The notes beneath the pieces are model-generated. The model made no database searches and was not told the DNA's origin. It worked only from the letters and a program-made list of their open reading frames with translations. From assembly GCA_002118135.1 (NCBI GenBank), contig BDIU01000141.1:82657-146656 (forward strand): a DNA stretch of 64,000 bases. Direction: 5' to 3'. Shown piece by piece: positions 22,852 to 34,700 of this stretch. Numbering within the stretch: position 1 is the first letter of the stretch; every line of letters starts with the position of its first letter. The position numbers and the translations under genes are program-made. The stretch comes from Trebouxia sp. TZW2008. Lineage: Eukaryota; Chlorophyta; Trebouxiophyceae; Trebouxiales; Trebouxiaceae.

Positions 22852-25800
22852 TTAGGCATCCTGAATCATTTGATGCACTAATTCACTGGCGTCAACTGTA
22901 TCAGAGCGAACTGTGACATGCATCGCCACTTCTCTTGTGCTAGACTCTATGCCAAACTTGAGGCGCACTAAGCTCGTTGCATCCCCAATGAATACTCCTG
23001 ACAGCAGAGCAGAATGCGACCTTGCATTTGGTGCAACAGCATCTGTTCCCTCGCAGACCTACGTACAGATTCAATTCGAGGATCAGCAATGGGAGGCACA
23101 CTGTGGAGAGAGGATTTGCATCATCTGCTTTGCACAAACATGTCGGAATCCAATGATGATCTTGCCCTCCAAAATGCATGTTGGCAAACATCTGGTAGAG
23201 CAAAGCCTGCCGTGCTTGAGGCATATTCATGCAATTTTGGAAACAACAAACACGCTTTGCAAATGTGATTGTAATTGTTGTTCACAAATGCACATTCTGG
23301 CAAAATGTCAGTGTCATGCGAAGGGCAGGTTGGTGTACGGTACACCATGTATCTGCATGCCCAGGATGGCGATGACGGCCTCCAGAGCCTCGTGCACTGC
23401 TTGATGTATAGCAATGCAATGCTGGAAACAACAGAGACACTGTGCAAGGTCAGCTGTGATGCTTGCTCACAAATGCACTGCTGGCATCTGATGCATGAGT
23501 GGCAGATGGACGGCAGGGTGGTGTGCGGTACACCATGTACCTCCATCCCTAGGATGGCAATGACAGCCTCGACAGCTTCCTGCACTGCTTGAGACATAGC
23601 AATTCCAATGCTGGAAATAACAGAGACACTATGTAAGGTCAGATGCAATGCTTGCTCACAAACACACAGCTGGCATGTGACGTATAAATGGCAGGTGGAC
23701 GGCAAGGTGGTGTACCTGCATGCCCAGGATGGCAATGACAGCCTCCACAGCCTCTTGCATGCTGTCCCGTTGGCCCAGCCCGTAGCTGTCTGCTAGCTCA
23801 GTGCTCTCATCCATCTCATCCCATGCAGATCGGAAGTCTGGCACGCCTTCCCGCTTCACGTAGTCACTGGCACCTACATCTAGGTCTTCTAGGGTGTACT
23901 CGTCTAGGTAACCCTCCTCTTCTGCCTCACCTGCACACACAAACCAGAGCTTAGCCTTGTGCATTGCTACTTGAAGTGGCTCTGTCGCAAACACCCCAAT
24001 GCAATCACTGTGATGCAAGCATTGCTTGTCTTGTTGAGTTTTGTACACCAGGCACATCTGCATCATGTGCACAGATATCACAAGCTGGCATATGATGCTG
24101 CCAGGCTATTGTCCATACAAAGTGTGTCATTGTAAACCCACCAGTATGGCATTTGACAGTTCAGACCTGTTGTTGGGTCAATCTCCTTGACTGTGAACTT
24201 GAGGACATTAGTGAGTTTGCCAACTAGGGTGGCACCATCTGGGCGCAGCAAGCTGACATATGACTGGCCTACTTCCCCATACACCATGCGAGCTAGAGGC
24301 AGCACAGCCTCCTCCTCAAAGCCCTCCTACACCAGCACAAACAGACATGACATGTCAACGTCAGGAAGCCACAGTTGCTTGAATGCCTGGGAAAGCCGCT
24401 GGGGTAAAGCTACATTCAAGTGAGGGTGACAGGTGCGGGTGACAGGTGCCATCATTGTAACCAGCATTCTGGGTTGTGGCTTGGGGCCAGCTACATTCAG
24501 TAACAGTGCTGAATGCTGCAATGTTACCCAACTGCAGCTCACCCCAAATCACAGTCCTGCATGCTGAGTGCTGCTACGACACCTGAGGCGCAGGAGTTGC
24601 ATGCGGTGAGTGATGTGCACAAGCAGCCTTGTGCCTTGGGGCTATCTTGGGGGAGGAGAGGCAAGATGCAATCATTGCAGCAGAGCCCAGCTTCTGGATG
24701 TGTTGCAAACAAATGCTCATTGGCATCTTACTTGTGCCAACGGAACACTATCAGACAACAACGTGACCTTGCGAGGCAGGAGACGATGATCAACAAGATC
24801 TTCACAGAGCATAGACGTAACCAATCAGGCAAGGTGTGGACAGGAGAGACTAATCACGGAATGCTTACCGCCTCTGCAAGGTCCACAGACACACTGACAT
24901 CCTCCAGTACTTGTTCCTGCACTGTGTTGGTGCACTGGAACTGCAGTACGGTGTGACTGGGGAAATTGTGCTTGATGACCACAATGTTGTACTCAGTCTC
25001 CTCCTCTGTCAGCTGCACTGGCTCACTGCTCTTGAACAGCTTGCCGTATTTGGCAAACTGAGGCACCTGCAGCCGTGACGCCGTTGAGAACAATTGCAGA
25101 CACTCAGAGTTCGAACTGTGCATCATGTGCTCAAATGTCCATGTCACAAGCACACACAATTGAGGGTTGATGCTGTGCGGTCCTAGCATTGAAGCCTGCC
25201 AAGGGTTTCTGTTCCAGATGTTACTGACATTGCGCACAGTGATACATTGCCCACAAGCTTCAAAATAGTTTGCTGTTCACTCAAGGGTGTTCAGGCCAAC
25301 TATGAAACACTGCTGAAAACAGAACTCTTGCAGACTATGATACCAACTTTGTTGTGCAGGATAGGCTCTGCATGCAGCAGCACACGTTTTCACTTGTTCA
25401 GCATCTGGGCTGCCATCAGCAAGCTGGTGAAGGAGCAGCACACCTTCTTGAGTTGTTCAGCATACTCAGAGGGCTTGGCAGCTTTGGGGGCGGTTGCGTT
25501 GGGCGCCTCGCGCCCCTTCTTGGCCTCCTTGCCCTTCTGCTTCACATGCGCTGGCGCCTCAGGCACATCTCTAGCTACTGACCCCTGCACCACCCCAAGC
25601 AAGAGGTGTAAGTGGATGTTCACAGGCCATGGTGCTGATGGTAAGTTGGCATACATGCAGGCATGACAATGCTTGCTACAAAAGTTGTTGCACGCGTTTG
25701 GAGGACACTTTCTTCTGACAAACAAGCCGTACAGGATGACCTCTAACTGAGTTGCATGCTTAGTGCACCATCATTGCCCAGCAATGGTCATAGTCGCAGA

Positions 25801-28800
25801 CTTGCTAGGTTACCGTTCAGCAAGGCATGTATGTCAGCTGCTATAACATTAGCTTGCAAGCTTCAACAGAGAAGGAAGAGGGTGCACAGTGTTGGCAGCA
25901 AATGCTCAGCAGTGTAGCAGCGTGCCACTCAGGTAAGCCCAGAGAGAGCAGCTACCAGGTCAAAGGCTTGCTGGGCACCATTCTGGAGGTAGGCACGCAG
26001 GCTGGCTTCCAGGTTCTTGGAGGGCACATCCCACTGGGGCTGCACAGCCTCCCCTGGGCCGCCCCCTCCTCCCCCTCCCAGCTGACTCAGGTATAGTGTC
26101 GCTCTATCCCTCACCTGGCCAAATAAGCGGGACATAGCTTGTCAGCATGACCCACATCAGGATGCGTTCAAACAGGATACTGCAAGTTCCGACGGGTGTA
26201 CAAGGACCCTGAAGGACAGACAGCACAAATGTCAGCTGGCTTGATTCTGCAGTTTATGAAAAGGGAGCAGCTGACAGTTGATACTGTGTCATTGGCTGGC
26301 GTCTTCCTGAACCAGATATGAAAGACTGTGTCGATTGCTGCAGGGCTGCTGTTTGCGTTGCTGCCAGAGGTGCTGCTTACAGGAATGCAGCATAGGCGAT
26401 GTCGTCACGCAGTCTCATCGTGACATTCTTTCAGCAGTATTTGCCTTCATGCAGCATGGCTAACAACCAGACAAGGTGTCAGGATGAGACCTCATTATCA
26501 TTGTCAGAGGGCACGCTCGAGTAAGATTTGGGTGCATACAGTGTGCTGGACAACATGTCAAGGTGTCAGGGTGTGACCTCCATCACTGTCAGTTGAATCC
26601 TGGTGGATGAATTCAGCTATTGTTTACAGAGGTCAGCATATTGCATGGTGGCAGTCAAAGATACGTGACACTTGCAAGGTAATTGATTTGGACTGACAGC
26701 ACTACAGATTCAAGGCAATGCGTCAGGGTCTCACCTCATCATCGTTGTCATGGAGTGCCCGCTTGAGCAGCACTTGGATACGGGGTCGCAGCTCCTCCAC
26801 TAGGGCTCCAAACTGCGCCAGACTGCTGACAGCTGCAGCCCGCACAGTGGCATTCTCCAAAATGACCCTGTTGTAGATGTAGCGGATGTACTTGGCAGGC
26901 TCTTTGGTCTTAGGGCCCTCTAAGCCCAGCAGGTGCAGCACTTGAGTGGACAGGTAGGTGAACTCACAGTCCTGCAGAGTGTAAGTCATCAATATCAGCG
27001 CTTTGCGCACACAGTCACAGACTTTCAGTCATTGCGCTGACAACAATCGCGCCAAGCAAGATCTTGCAGCATCTTTTCAGGCGCAAAAGGTCTTTGTCCT
27101 GCACATTGTGGGCGGGCAATGGCTCACAGCTGATAGCATCACCAAGGGTGAACGAGGGACATTGACCACAAAGCACTTGCGCAGCAGGGAGGACAAAATC
27201 AGTTGGCAAGTATTGCTCTCAACACAACCTGTATATGCCTTAAACTCTCAGCATGCAAACTGCATTCTAGCTACTGTACACAGATAAGCCAGCGCAAGCA
27301 GCATCACACTCTGCTGAAACCTGCTCAGCAACCAGCTGTGAATGTACTGCATGAAAACTACCAGACCCATGAATTGAAAAACGAGAGTGGCAGAGTCACA
27401 GCACAATGCAGCTTGCGGCATGGTCACTGACCTCAATGAACTCGCACAAGTGGGCAAGACCAGACTCCTTTGCATCAGGGATCTCCCTGATGAGGATGAG
27501 TATGCTGTCCACAATGGCCTTCTTGTACTCAAAGCCACCGTCCTCTCTCAGGACGCTGGACAGGAAGTTCATGAGGGCGCGGTACTTCTGAGGGAACTTG
27601 AGGCATAAGGACCTGATGGCCTCCACAACTACTATCTTAAACTCGTCTGCAATGTCTGTCATGAAGGTGCCAATCTGCACGCAACCATGAAAAACGGTCA
27701 GTCTCCTGCTGCAGCTGCACTGCACACACCTTGAGCAGCAGCTGCATTTCTCCTGCTGTTGTGCTGTTGTACTGTGTGTGTCTAGCTACTGCCATGCTAT
27801 GACAGACTCAGCTGGTAAAGTACAACACAGACTTGGCTGAAATATTTGTTCCTGCCGTCTCAAAGCGCTGCTGCTGCTGAAGCAGCAGTGTAAGAGCACG
27901 CTCCTGCTAACCACATGACGGGCAAAGTAGTTGCTGGTGCATGCTGCTGTGCTGGTAAAGTGTGCATTAACTGAGTTCAAGTGAGCAGTACCTGTTTGAG
28001 GAGGCGGTCAACACTGCTTTCATTGCCAGTCTTGAGGAGGGTGGTAATGGCCAAGGTGGCAATGCTGCGGTTCTGGTCTGAGATGAGGCTCTCCATGTCA
28101 ATGTTGCAGTTGGTGACTGCCATGGGGTGCGTCATTGCTACCTTGTTCAGGGTCCGCACTGCTGCAAACCTGTGCAGCAAACCCTGAAGTCTGCATAATT
28201 GCCTGTGCCTACAGTGTTGCTTGCATTGTGTCTTCATATTGACTGCAAGCAGATTTCAGCACAATCTCATGATGTTTCCAGAGAGCTAATGCATGCTCTG
28301 CATTGCAAACGCATGCCTCATAAATCACGCGCTTGTGTGGCGCTGCTATGTGCAGCTGACAACAGTGAAGCCATGAGACGAAGATGGCATGACTACACAA
28401 CATGCTGAGCTGCCTTAAAACAGGATTGCAATGTGCTAGAGAGTGAGCAGCCATCAATGCTGAAGTCAGGCTAAAGTGACGATCCAGGGACTTGTGCCAA
28501 CAAAGCTAGAGGCAGACCTGATGACAGGCTTGGAGGAGCTAAGCATGAGCTGCAGCACCGTCACAGCTGGGGTCAGCTCACGGGCTGTCACATCCTTCAA
28601 GTTGCAAATGGCACGCGCTGCCTCCACTGTGACCATGTCATTCTTGTGGCGCAGGCAGCTCTCCAGGAAGTCATAGAAGCTGCCGGTCTCTCCGGGCTGG
28701 CGTGGGCCTGACTCCTGGATGACCTGGGCCACGTACCGCACCAGCAGCACCTGAGCCAAAGTGGACCTGTGCATACAGACACTGTGACCACGTTCCCGTG

Positions 28801-31247
28801 TGCATGCTCCCATGTTCATTTTGCCATGTACATGTTCCCATGCAAGTTTCTAAGCTGTTTTGTAGCAGAGCTGGCAATGCTGCTCTGCTAACCAGGCCCA
28901 CATACTGCACCAGTAGCACCTGCGCTAGAGTGGACCTGCATGTATCATGCATCTGCTCGCACTGAGAAGCTGATTTGTCAAATTGATCGGGTGATGTAAG
29001 CAGAGGTCATCTTGCAATGAGTGCCTGCCCATACCATGGTCACTCCTGTAAGTACTGGATCTGTTATGGCGCAGACATGTTGTGTATGGGGTGTCCATCT
29101 GGAATTGCACACAGATGACATGCCAGTATATGCAGGTAGGAAAGCAACAGTGGACAGTGGAGCAGACAAATGGAATTGCACACAGATGACATGCCAGTAT
29201 AAGCAGGTAGGAAAGCAATGGGGACAGTGGAGCAGACAAATGGAAGACAGCAGCCCTGACGCGTATAGTCAAGCTTGACCTGCTACATGACAAGTGAATA
29301 ACAGCAGGCCCAGTATGACTTTACATGTCTGGGCTGCAGACTTTCATTTGTCTGTTCCACCTGTATGCATGCTGCCTTCCAGGCTACAGCCACTGCCTGC
29401 TGCACTAACCTTTAAAGCAACAGAAGAGCTCAAACTTTGCCAAGGGATTGCGTGGTGGTTGCGTCTGACTTAGAGATGACGTGTCTGGACTCAAGGTTGC
29501 AGCTGATGGATGCCTTGCCAGCAATGCAAGCATACCTGACTGAGAGCCTGGCTTTTTGTTGCTCTAATTGTCGACATACATTTTTTTGATTCTGAACATG
29601 TGCTAGACAGGCTCAGCAGGCCCAGATAGGTGCGTACTCGAGCAATCAACTGTCACCAAGAGTTCGGTCCTGTAGTATCCTGAATAATTTGTACTGAGCA
29701 TGAAGGGAGGTGAGGTTACTGACACTTGCATGACTTTGGCATGAGCTGAGGGTGATAATGCAGCCCTCATATCTGAGTGACTCATACCTGACTGAGCCTT
29801 TGACAAGCTGGGACACAAGCTTGCTAACTGCTAGTCGGTCATTGGCACGCAGCGCATGCAGCAGGGCCACTGCATGGAACTGCACCATGCTGTGTTTGCT
29901 TTGCACTGCTTCCTGGATCTCATTTGTCCATCTCTTGACAATGTCTGTGTTCTGGGAGATGAGGTGGAAAGCGCTGACCAAGACAGCGCTGGCTACCACT
30001 GCAGACTTGTCCACCACAGCCTGCTTCAGATACCTGCACCATGATTGTTTCCGTTATAGCGTTCAAACGTCCAGGTCTTGCTGTGGGCTGAGCTGTGCAA
30101 TGGGATAGCAGCTGAGCCCTGATTCACGATGGAATAGCAGCTGAGCCCTAATTCACACTAGCAAAACCATCCCAACGCTAGTGCATCAACATTGCAGCAC
30201 TGATACCATATTCTGCATGCAGACTTGGGGAGACCATTGAGCCCAGTAAGCTCACTGTTTGGAATCGCTTTGCTTTGTAGAACCCTAGCCAGCTGCAGGT
30301 GATTGGCAGCTGGCAAGTTCCAAAATGGCGCTTTATGAAGTTGTGCAAGCATGAAATTTGAGTCATTCCTAGGTCATCTGCGTGATCAGCTGGACATTTG
30401 CACACAGGTCCAGTGCAGCATGCTCACCGCTCTATCTGTGCCAGAAGCTGTGTGTCTGTAATGCTGCACAGCACTCTGATGGCATTGGAGCGGTACAAGT
30501 CTGTCTTGCTGTTCATGTCTTTCATCAATGAACTGGTGATGATGATGACCTCATCAGCTGATGGGCACACATCCTTGATGACAAGGTACACCATGCGTCT
30601 AAGGTTTGCATCCTTGTTCTGGAAGAGCTTGGTCACACTAAAGAAAACCTCAGATGCCTCTTTCTGCAACACACACTCCCTTGCTACAGTGACTTCAAGC
30701 CCAACATGTAGCTCCTGAAACAAGGCTGAAATGCCCATCATGAAGACATACAGCTGAGTGCGAAATACCTTGCTAAAGCTCTCTCCTTGACACAGGAGAT
30801 ACAGCAGTTTCGTGATGACCTGCAGAACATATGTAAGCTGAGCTGAATGTTGCTGCATGACTGCTGAACAGTATGTCTATCTGCACAAGTGCTCCTGTTG
30901 CAGTTTAGGTGATGCCTAACAGAGGTGATCACCTGCTGACACTGGCGTGCATTGATATGGGACTCGTTGAAAATGCGAGCTTCTTGCAGCACTGCTCCCT
31001 TCTCAATGCCAAAGAAGGGGGAGTACTCAGCTGCAAGCACATGGCACATTGCATAGATCAACATGTGACATGTCAGAGCCCAGCAGAAGACGCTGGCTTT
31101 GAGCGTCGAGCTGAACAAACAACTATACAACGCAATATGGCGAGCAGCTGCGGCATAGAAGCCACACGTACTATCTTCGTCTCGGTCTTCATCCTTTTTG
31201 TCTGGACCTCTCAGAGGAGCAGACGCATCCTGCGCTGTTGCTGCCAT
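22852..31247 (-). CDS. coatomer subunit gamma (COPI gamma-COP), 15 exons
   Basis: Large adaptin-like subunit of the COPI coat on Golgi vesicles. Exons: 31172-31247, 30933-31030, 30769-30819, 30428-30663, 29788-30033, 28518-28766, 27992-28169, 27432-27674, 26735-26971, 25956-26114, 25444-25584, 24869-25066, 24167-24326, 23716-23930, 22852-23058. They join without a break to 897 residues (plant gamma-COP about 886). Key blocks: [98 protein letters not shown] and [21 protein letters not shown] Gly/Lys/Ala-rich hinge precedes the ear domain ([61 protein letters not shown]). Its start lies 461 bp from UTP6, divergent. Copies of its own exon edges lie in at least three introns. Confidence 0.96.
23340..23760 (-). 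repeat. tandem copies of the gamma-COP exon 14 3' end and donor
   Basis: The last 50 or so bases of exon 14 ([13 protein letters not shown] and GT donor at 23716/23715) recur in the next intron with boundaries near 23541 and 23352, a period of about 175-190 bp. Both copies keep an [16 protein letters not shown] or frame-shifted equivalent. The middle copy keeps a GT donor (GAG/GTACAT), while the far one has lost it (CAG/ATACAT). Confidence 0.85.
26390..26640 (-). repeat. degenerate copies of the gamma-COP exon 9 3' end
   Basis: Segments near 26478-26535 and 26560-26600 resemble the end of exon 9 and its donor (26715-26780), including the region coding for the acidic DNDDE stretch. A weaker trace lies near 26390. 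They sit in the following intron (26115-26734). Confidence 0.6.
28870..28945 (-). repeat. copy of the gamma-COP exon 6 acceptor and 5' end
   Basis: Upstream of exon 6 in transcript direction, a copy reads [15 protein letters not shown] against [15 protein letters not shown] and keeps the CAG acceptor. After about 15 codons the similarity ends. Confidence 0.75.
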
Positions 31248-31708
31248 CTGCTCCTACAGCCTCCTCCTCCGATCTAGCTCAAAGACGCCACTTGACGATG
31301 CGCTGCGTGGCAACAAGAACAAAGTCTAGGTGGAGTGTCCTCAATCGTTCAGGTGCGGGCGTCAGCCTTTGCAGATTCGAGCGTCGCTCATGCAGCGTTG
31401 CCAGTCTCCGAGCCAGGCGCTCAGCTGCTCAGCTGCTTGAGTGCAGCTTGAGGTTTACTAAGGAAACGAACGAGCAAGCAGCCAAGACCGAAACAATTTC
31501 GGTACAACGCAGCGCTGCACGGAAAGCTCGTTGGATGCCGGAGCCAGGCATAGCTCCGCAGCCTTGAACTATCGCTCAAGCTTGCCATCAGATTTCAAAC
31601 CTCTGCCGATGCAACGAAGTCCTCTCTGAGATGCAGTGTTAGCTCGGAGCGCTAGCTCGCTTTCGCACCTCGATCACTTCCTTTGCTTGACTTTTCTGAG
31701 CAGCAACC
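31248..31708. promoter_or_regulatory. divergent promoter region between gamma-COP and UTP6
   Basis: A 461-bp spacer that is rich in CpG (especially 31280-31680) compared with the genes on either side. An open frame of about 109 codons crosses it with no recognisable product. No TATA-like element is obvious. Confidence 0.45.
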
Positions 31709-34700
31709 ATGGCGGACACGGTCAGGTGGGCAGTCATGTTTGCTCTTGGGGACAGCGTTGAAAAGCTTGCCCTGAAGCTCAGCAAAGTCATAAAATTCCA
31801 ATTTCAGGTACTTCATGGAGGACATGATTCCAGAGCTGGAGGATCTGGAAGAAAGAGGCTACTTCAACCAATCTGAGATCAAGCAGATCATTAAGAAGCG
31901 CACTCAATTTGAGTACCTCCTCAAAAGGCCAGCCCCCGTCAAGGCTGATTTCCTCAGGTGATTTTGCTCAAAAAACGCAGCAGCGCCCATTTGCAGCATC
32001 ATCTGCCAAGCACGAGCGACTGTTGCAATGCACTGGCATTCACCTATGCGCCTCATCCTGACAGATGTCCTCTGTATGAGACAGAGCAACATTTCCAAAT
32101 GCACAGACCATGCTGCACGACTTTGTTTGCGTACTGCGGCACAGCAAAAACCAAGTTGCCATGAATCTGCGCCCAGTCTCTGCGATGTTCAACTGAATAG
32201 TCAATAGCTGCGAGTCAAAAGTTACTGGCCTGCCGCTCACTAATGTGCCTAATCATTGCAGATATGCTGAGTATGAGACAAAGCTGGAAGAGCTCAGAAA
32301 GCACCGCAAGGTGGCCATTGGGGTGCAGGGCAAAACTACCCTTGCAGACTACTGCATTGTCAAAAGAACACACCTTATATATGAGAGGGCAACCCGCAAA
32401 TTCCGAGGAGACCTTAGAGTTTGGCTCAAGTGGCTGCATTTCTGTCGCAGTAGCGGCAGCACTCGTCAAATCTCACGGGTAAACCGCCATGTTTTGTGAG
32501 GAAATGCACATTTCTTTGGTCCTGTTGGCACTAAGTTATGCGTGACAATGGCAAAGTCAGCAGAGCTTTCGCAATCCAGCTTTTGAACTGACAAAAAATC
32601 AGCCTTTCAATGATTTGGCTTTTTGAGTACATGACGCATCAACCCCTTGCTGAAAGACAGAGAGCAGAAACTACTAAAATTGCTATTCTGCATCTCGGTG
32701 TGAGCCACACGCAGCTATGGCTATATGCTTGCAGATTTTGACCAAGGCATTACAGCTACACCCTACAGCATCAGGGCTGTGGAGCTATGCAGCAGCCTGG
32801 GAGTTTGAGCACAACAGCAATGCGGCAGCGGCCAGGAGCCTCATGCAGCGGGGCCTGCGCATGTGCAGAAGCAGCCGGCAGCTGTGGCTGGAGTACTTCA
32901 GAATGGAACTTATGTATGCCCACAAGCTCAGGGCACGCAGGCGAATCCTTGGCCTTCATTCAACGCCAGGTGACATCACATGCCTTTGAGCAGAGTCACT
33001 TGAAGGCAATTGGTTGCTTGTGTATGCACTTTACATGTAAGTGATGACATTCTCATGTATGCCCACAAGCTCAATGCGCACAGGCGCATCCTTACTCTCC
33101 ATACAAGACTAGGTGACATGACATGGCTTTGGTAGAACTGTTAAAAGGCAGTCCATTGCTTCAGTATGCACATGGCATGGAGTCGCACAGAGCTGTCTGG
33201 AGGCAGTGTATTGCTCCTGTATGCACCTAGCAGGGTTACACAACCTCACTAGCAAGCATGTAAATGGTGATGGTCCCATGTACGCCCACAAAATCAGGGC
33301 TCATAGTCATATCCTGGGCCTTCATATGACGCCAGGTGAGACAACACGCATGTCTTGCCTCACTTGGCTGCTTTCTGCATCACTTGAAGACCTGCCCAAC
33401 CATCAATGCGGCACATTCAGGCAGGTGCAAGCCAGCTTCGCCTGCACGCTCATCAAAGCTTGAGCAGCGACGTTCCCTGCTCGTCTGAGCTGTGTTAGCA
33501 ATGCTGCAGCAATTCAGGAGCTTTGCTTGAATGATCACTGAATCAATCAATGCTCCTGCATTGCTGTAGCACCGCTTTACAGGCTCTCAAAGCCACATTG
33601 CTTGTGCACATGCTGATGTGCCCTGTACTGCTGCAGCGTTGCTTTACAGGATTGTCATCACGTTGCCTTGCTTGGACACATTCTTATGTATCCTGCTTGC
33701 CTACAGACGGCACTACGGCCGCCCAAGAGGCGCCTGCAACCACTGCAGAGGCTGAACTGGACACAGCCGAAGAAGAGTCACAGGGAGAAGCAGCCATACA
33801 GGCTGTGCTTTCCGGTGCCATTGCCCAAGTTGTGTTCAAAAGCGCTGTTGCTGCCATTCCTGACAGCCTCAGCTTCCGCCACGGTTTCCTCAAGCTGCTG
33901 GCTCAGTTCAAATTTGAAGGCGCAGCCAGCATTCAGCAAGCTATTTTGGAAAGCATACATCATGACTTTGATGATACAGAGGAGTCATGGGATCTGAGAG
34001 CACGAACAGCAGCTACTGACACGGCAGAGCCTGTTGTGTCAGCTCAGGTACCATCACTAATGCTTGTCAGTAGACTTCACAGGTTCACAGGTCCACGTCT
34101 ATCACACTGCATAGCTTTGGATCCTTTGGTCAACTCCCAGAATCAGGCCAACATTGAGCTGTTATCGCCCCGCTGCATGCTGGCTGTGCTTGAGAAGAGA
34201 TGTGCAGCAACGTGAACCTTTGCCATCTCATGCATTCATTCAAGCTGGGCATGACAGGCAGCTGCAAGAAGTCAGTCAGTCGCAGAACAGAGCAACCCGC
34301 ATTCCAAACCCTTTTTTTTCCATGTATGACTGTTTACCATATCTACTGCATATGCAAAGTAGTCAAGTGCTTAGCAACAACAGCCTGCCAGTTTGACCTC
34401 AATACGGTGCTCCCTTTGCAACAAATTGCGGATTTCTCCAGTACCTGGCAACACACTTTTAGCGCCATTGATGACATTAACTAATGCTGGCCAGCACATG
34501 TTTCAACACTAGCATCAATGTCAAGTCATGCCTGCATTGCTGTTGGCAGGCGGTGCATGTTTATGAGCATACCTGCTTGTATGAGTGTTGTCAAAGTTTC
34601 AATGGCAGGCAGCATGCACATCACGACTGCATCACTCATTACTGTGTGATTTCATGTCATTTTCCGTGTGGCAGGCGGTGGAGACGTATGAGCAGGCTCT

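Noticed and set aside
22913..23404. Plus-strand frame of 163 codons
   Set aside because: It is antisense to the last exon and to the exon 14 copies of gamma-COP. Its codon text is not protein-like.
27015..27209. Minus-strand frame between gamma-COP exons 8 and 9
   Set aside because: The family sequence runs directly from FIE to DCEFTYL. The extra frame would interrupt a highly conserved stretch, so it is intron.
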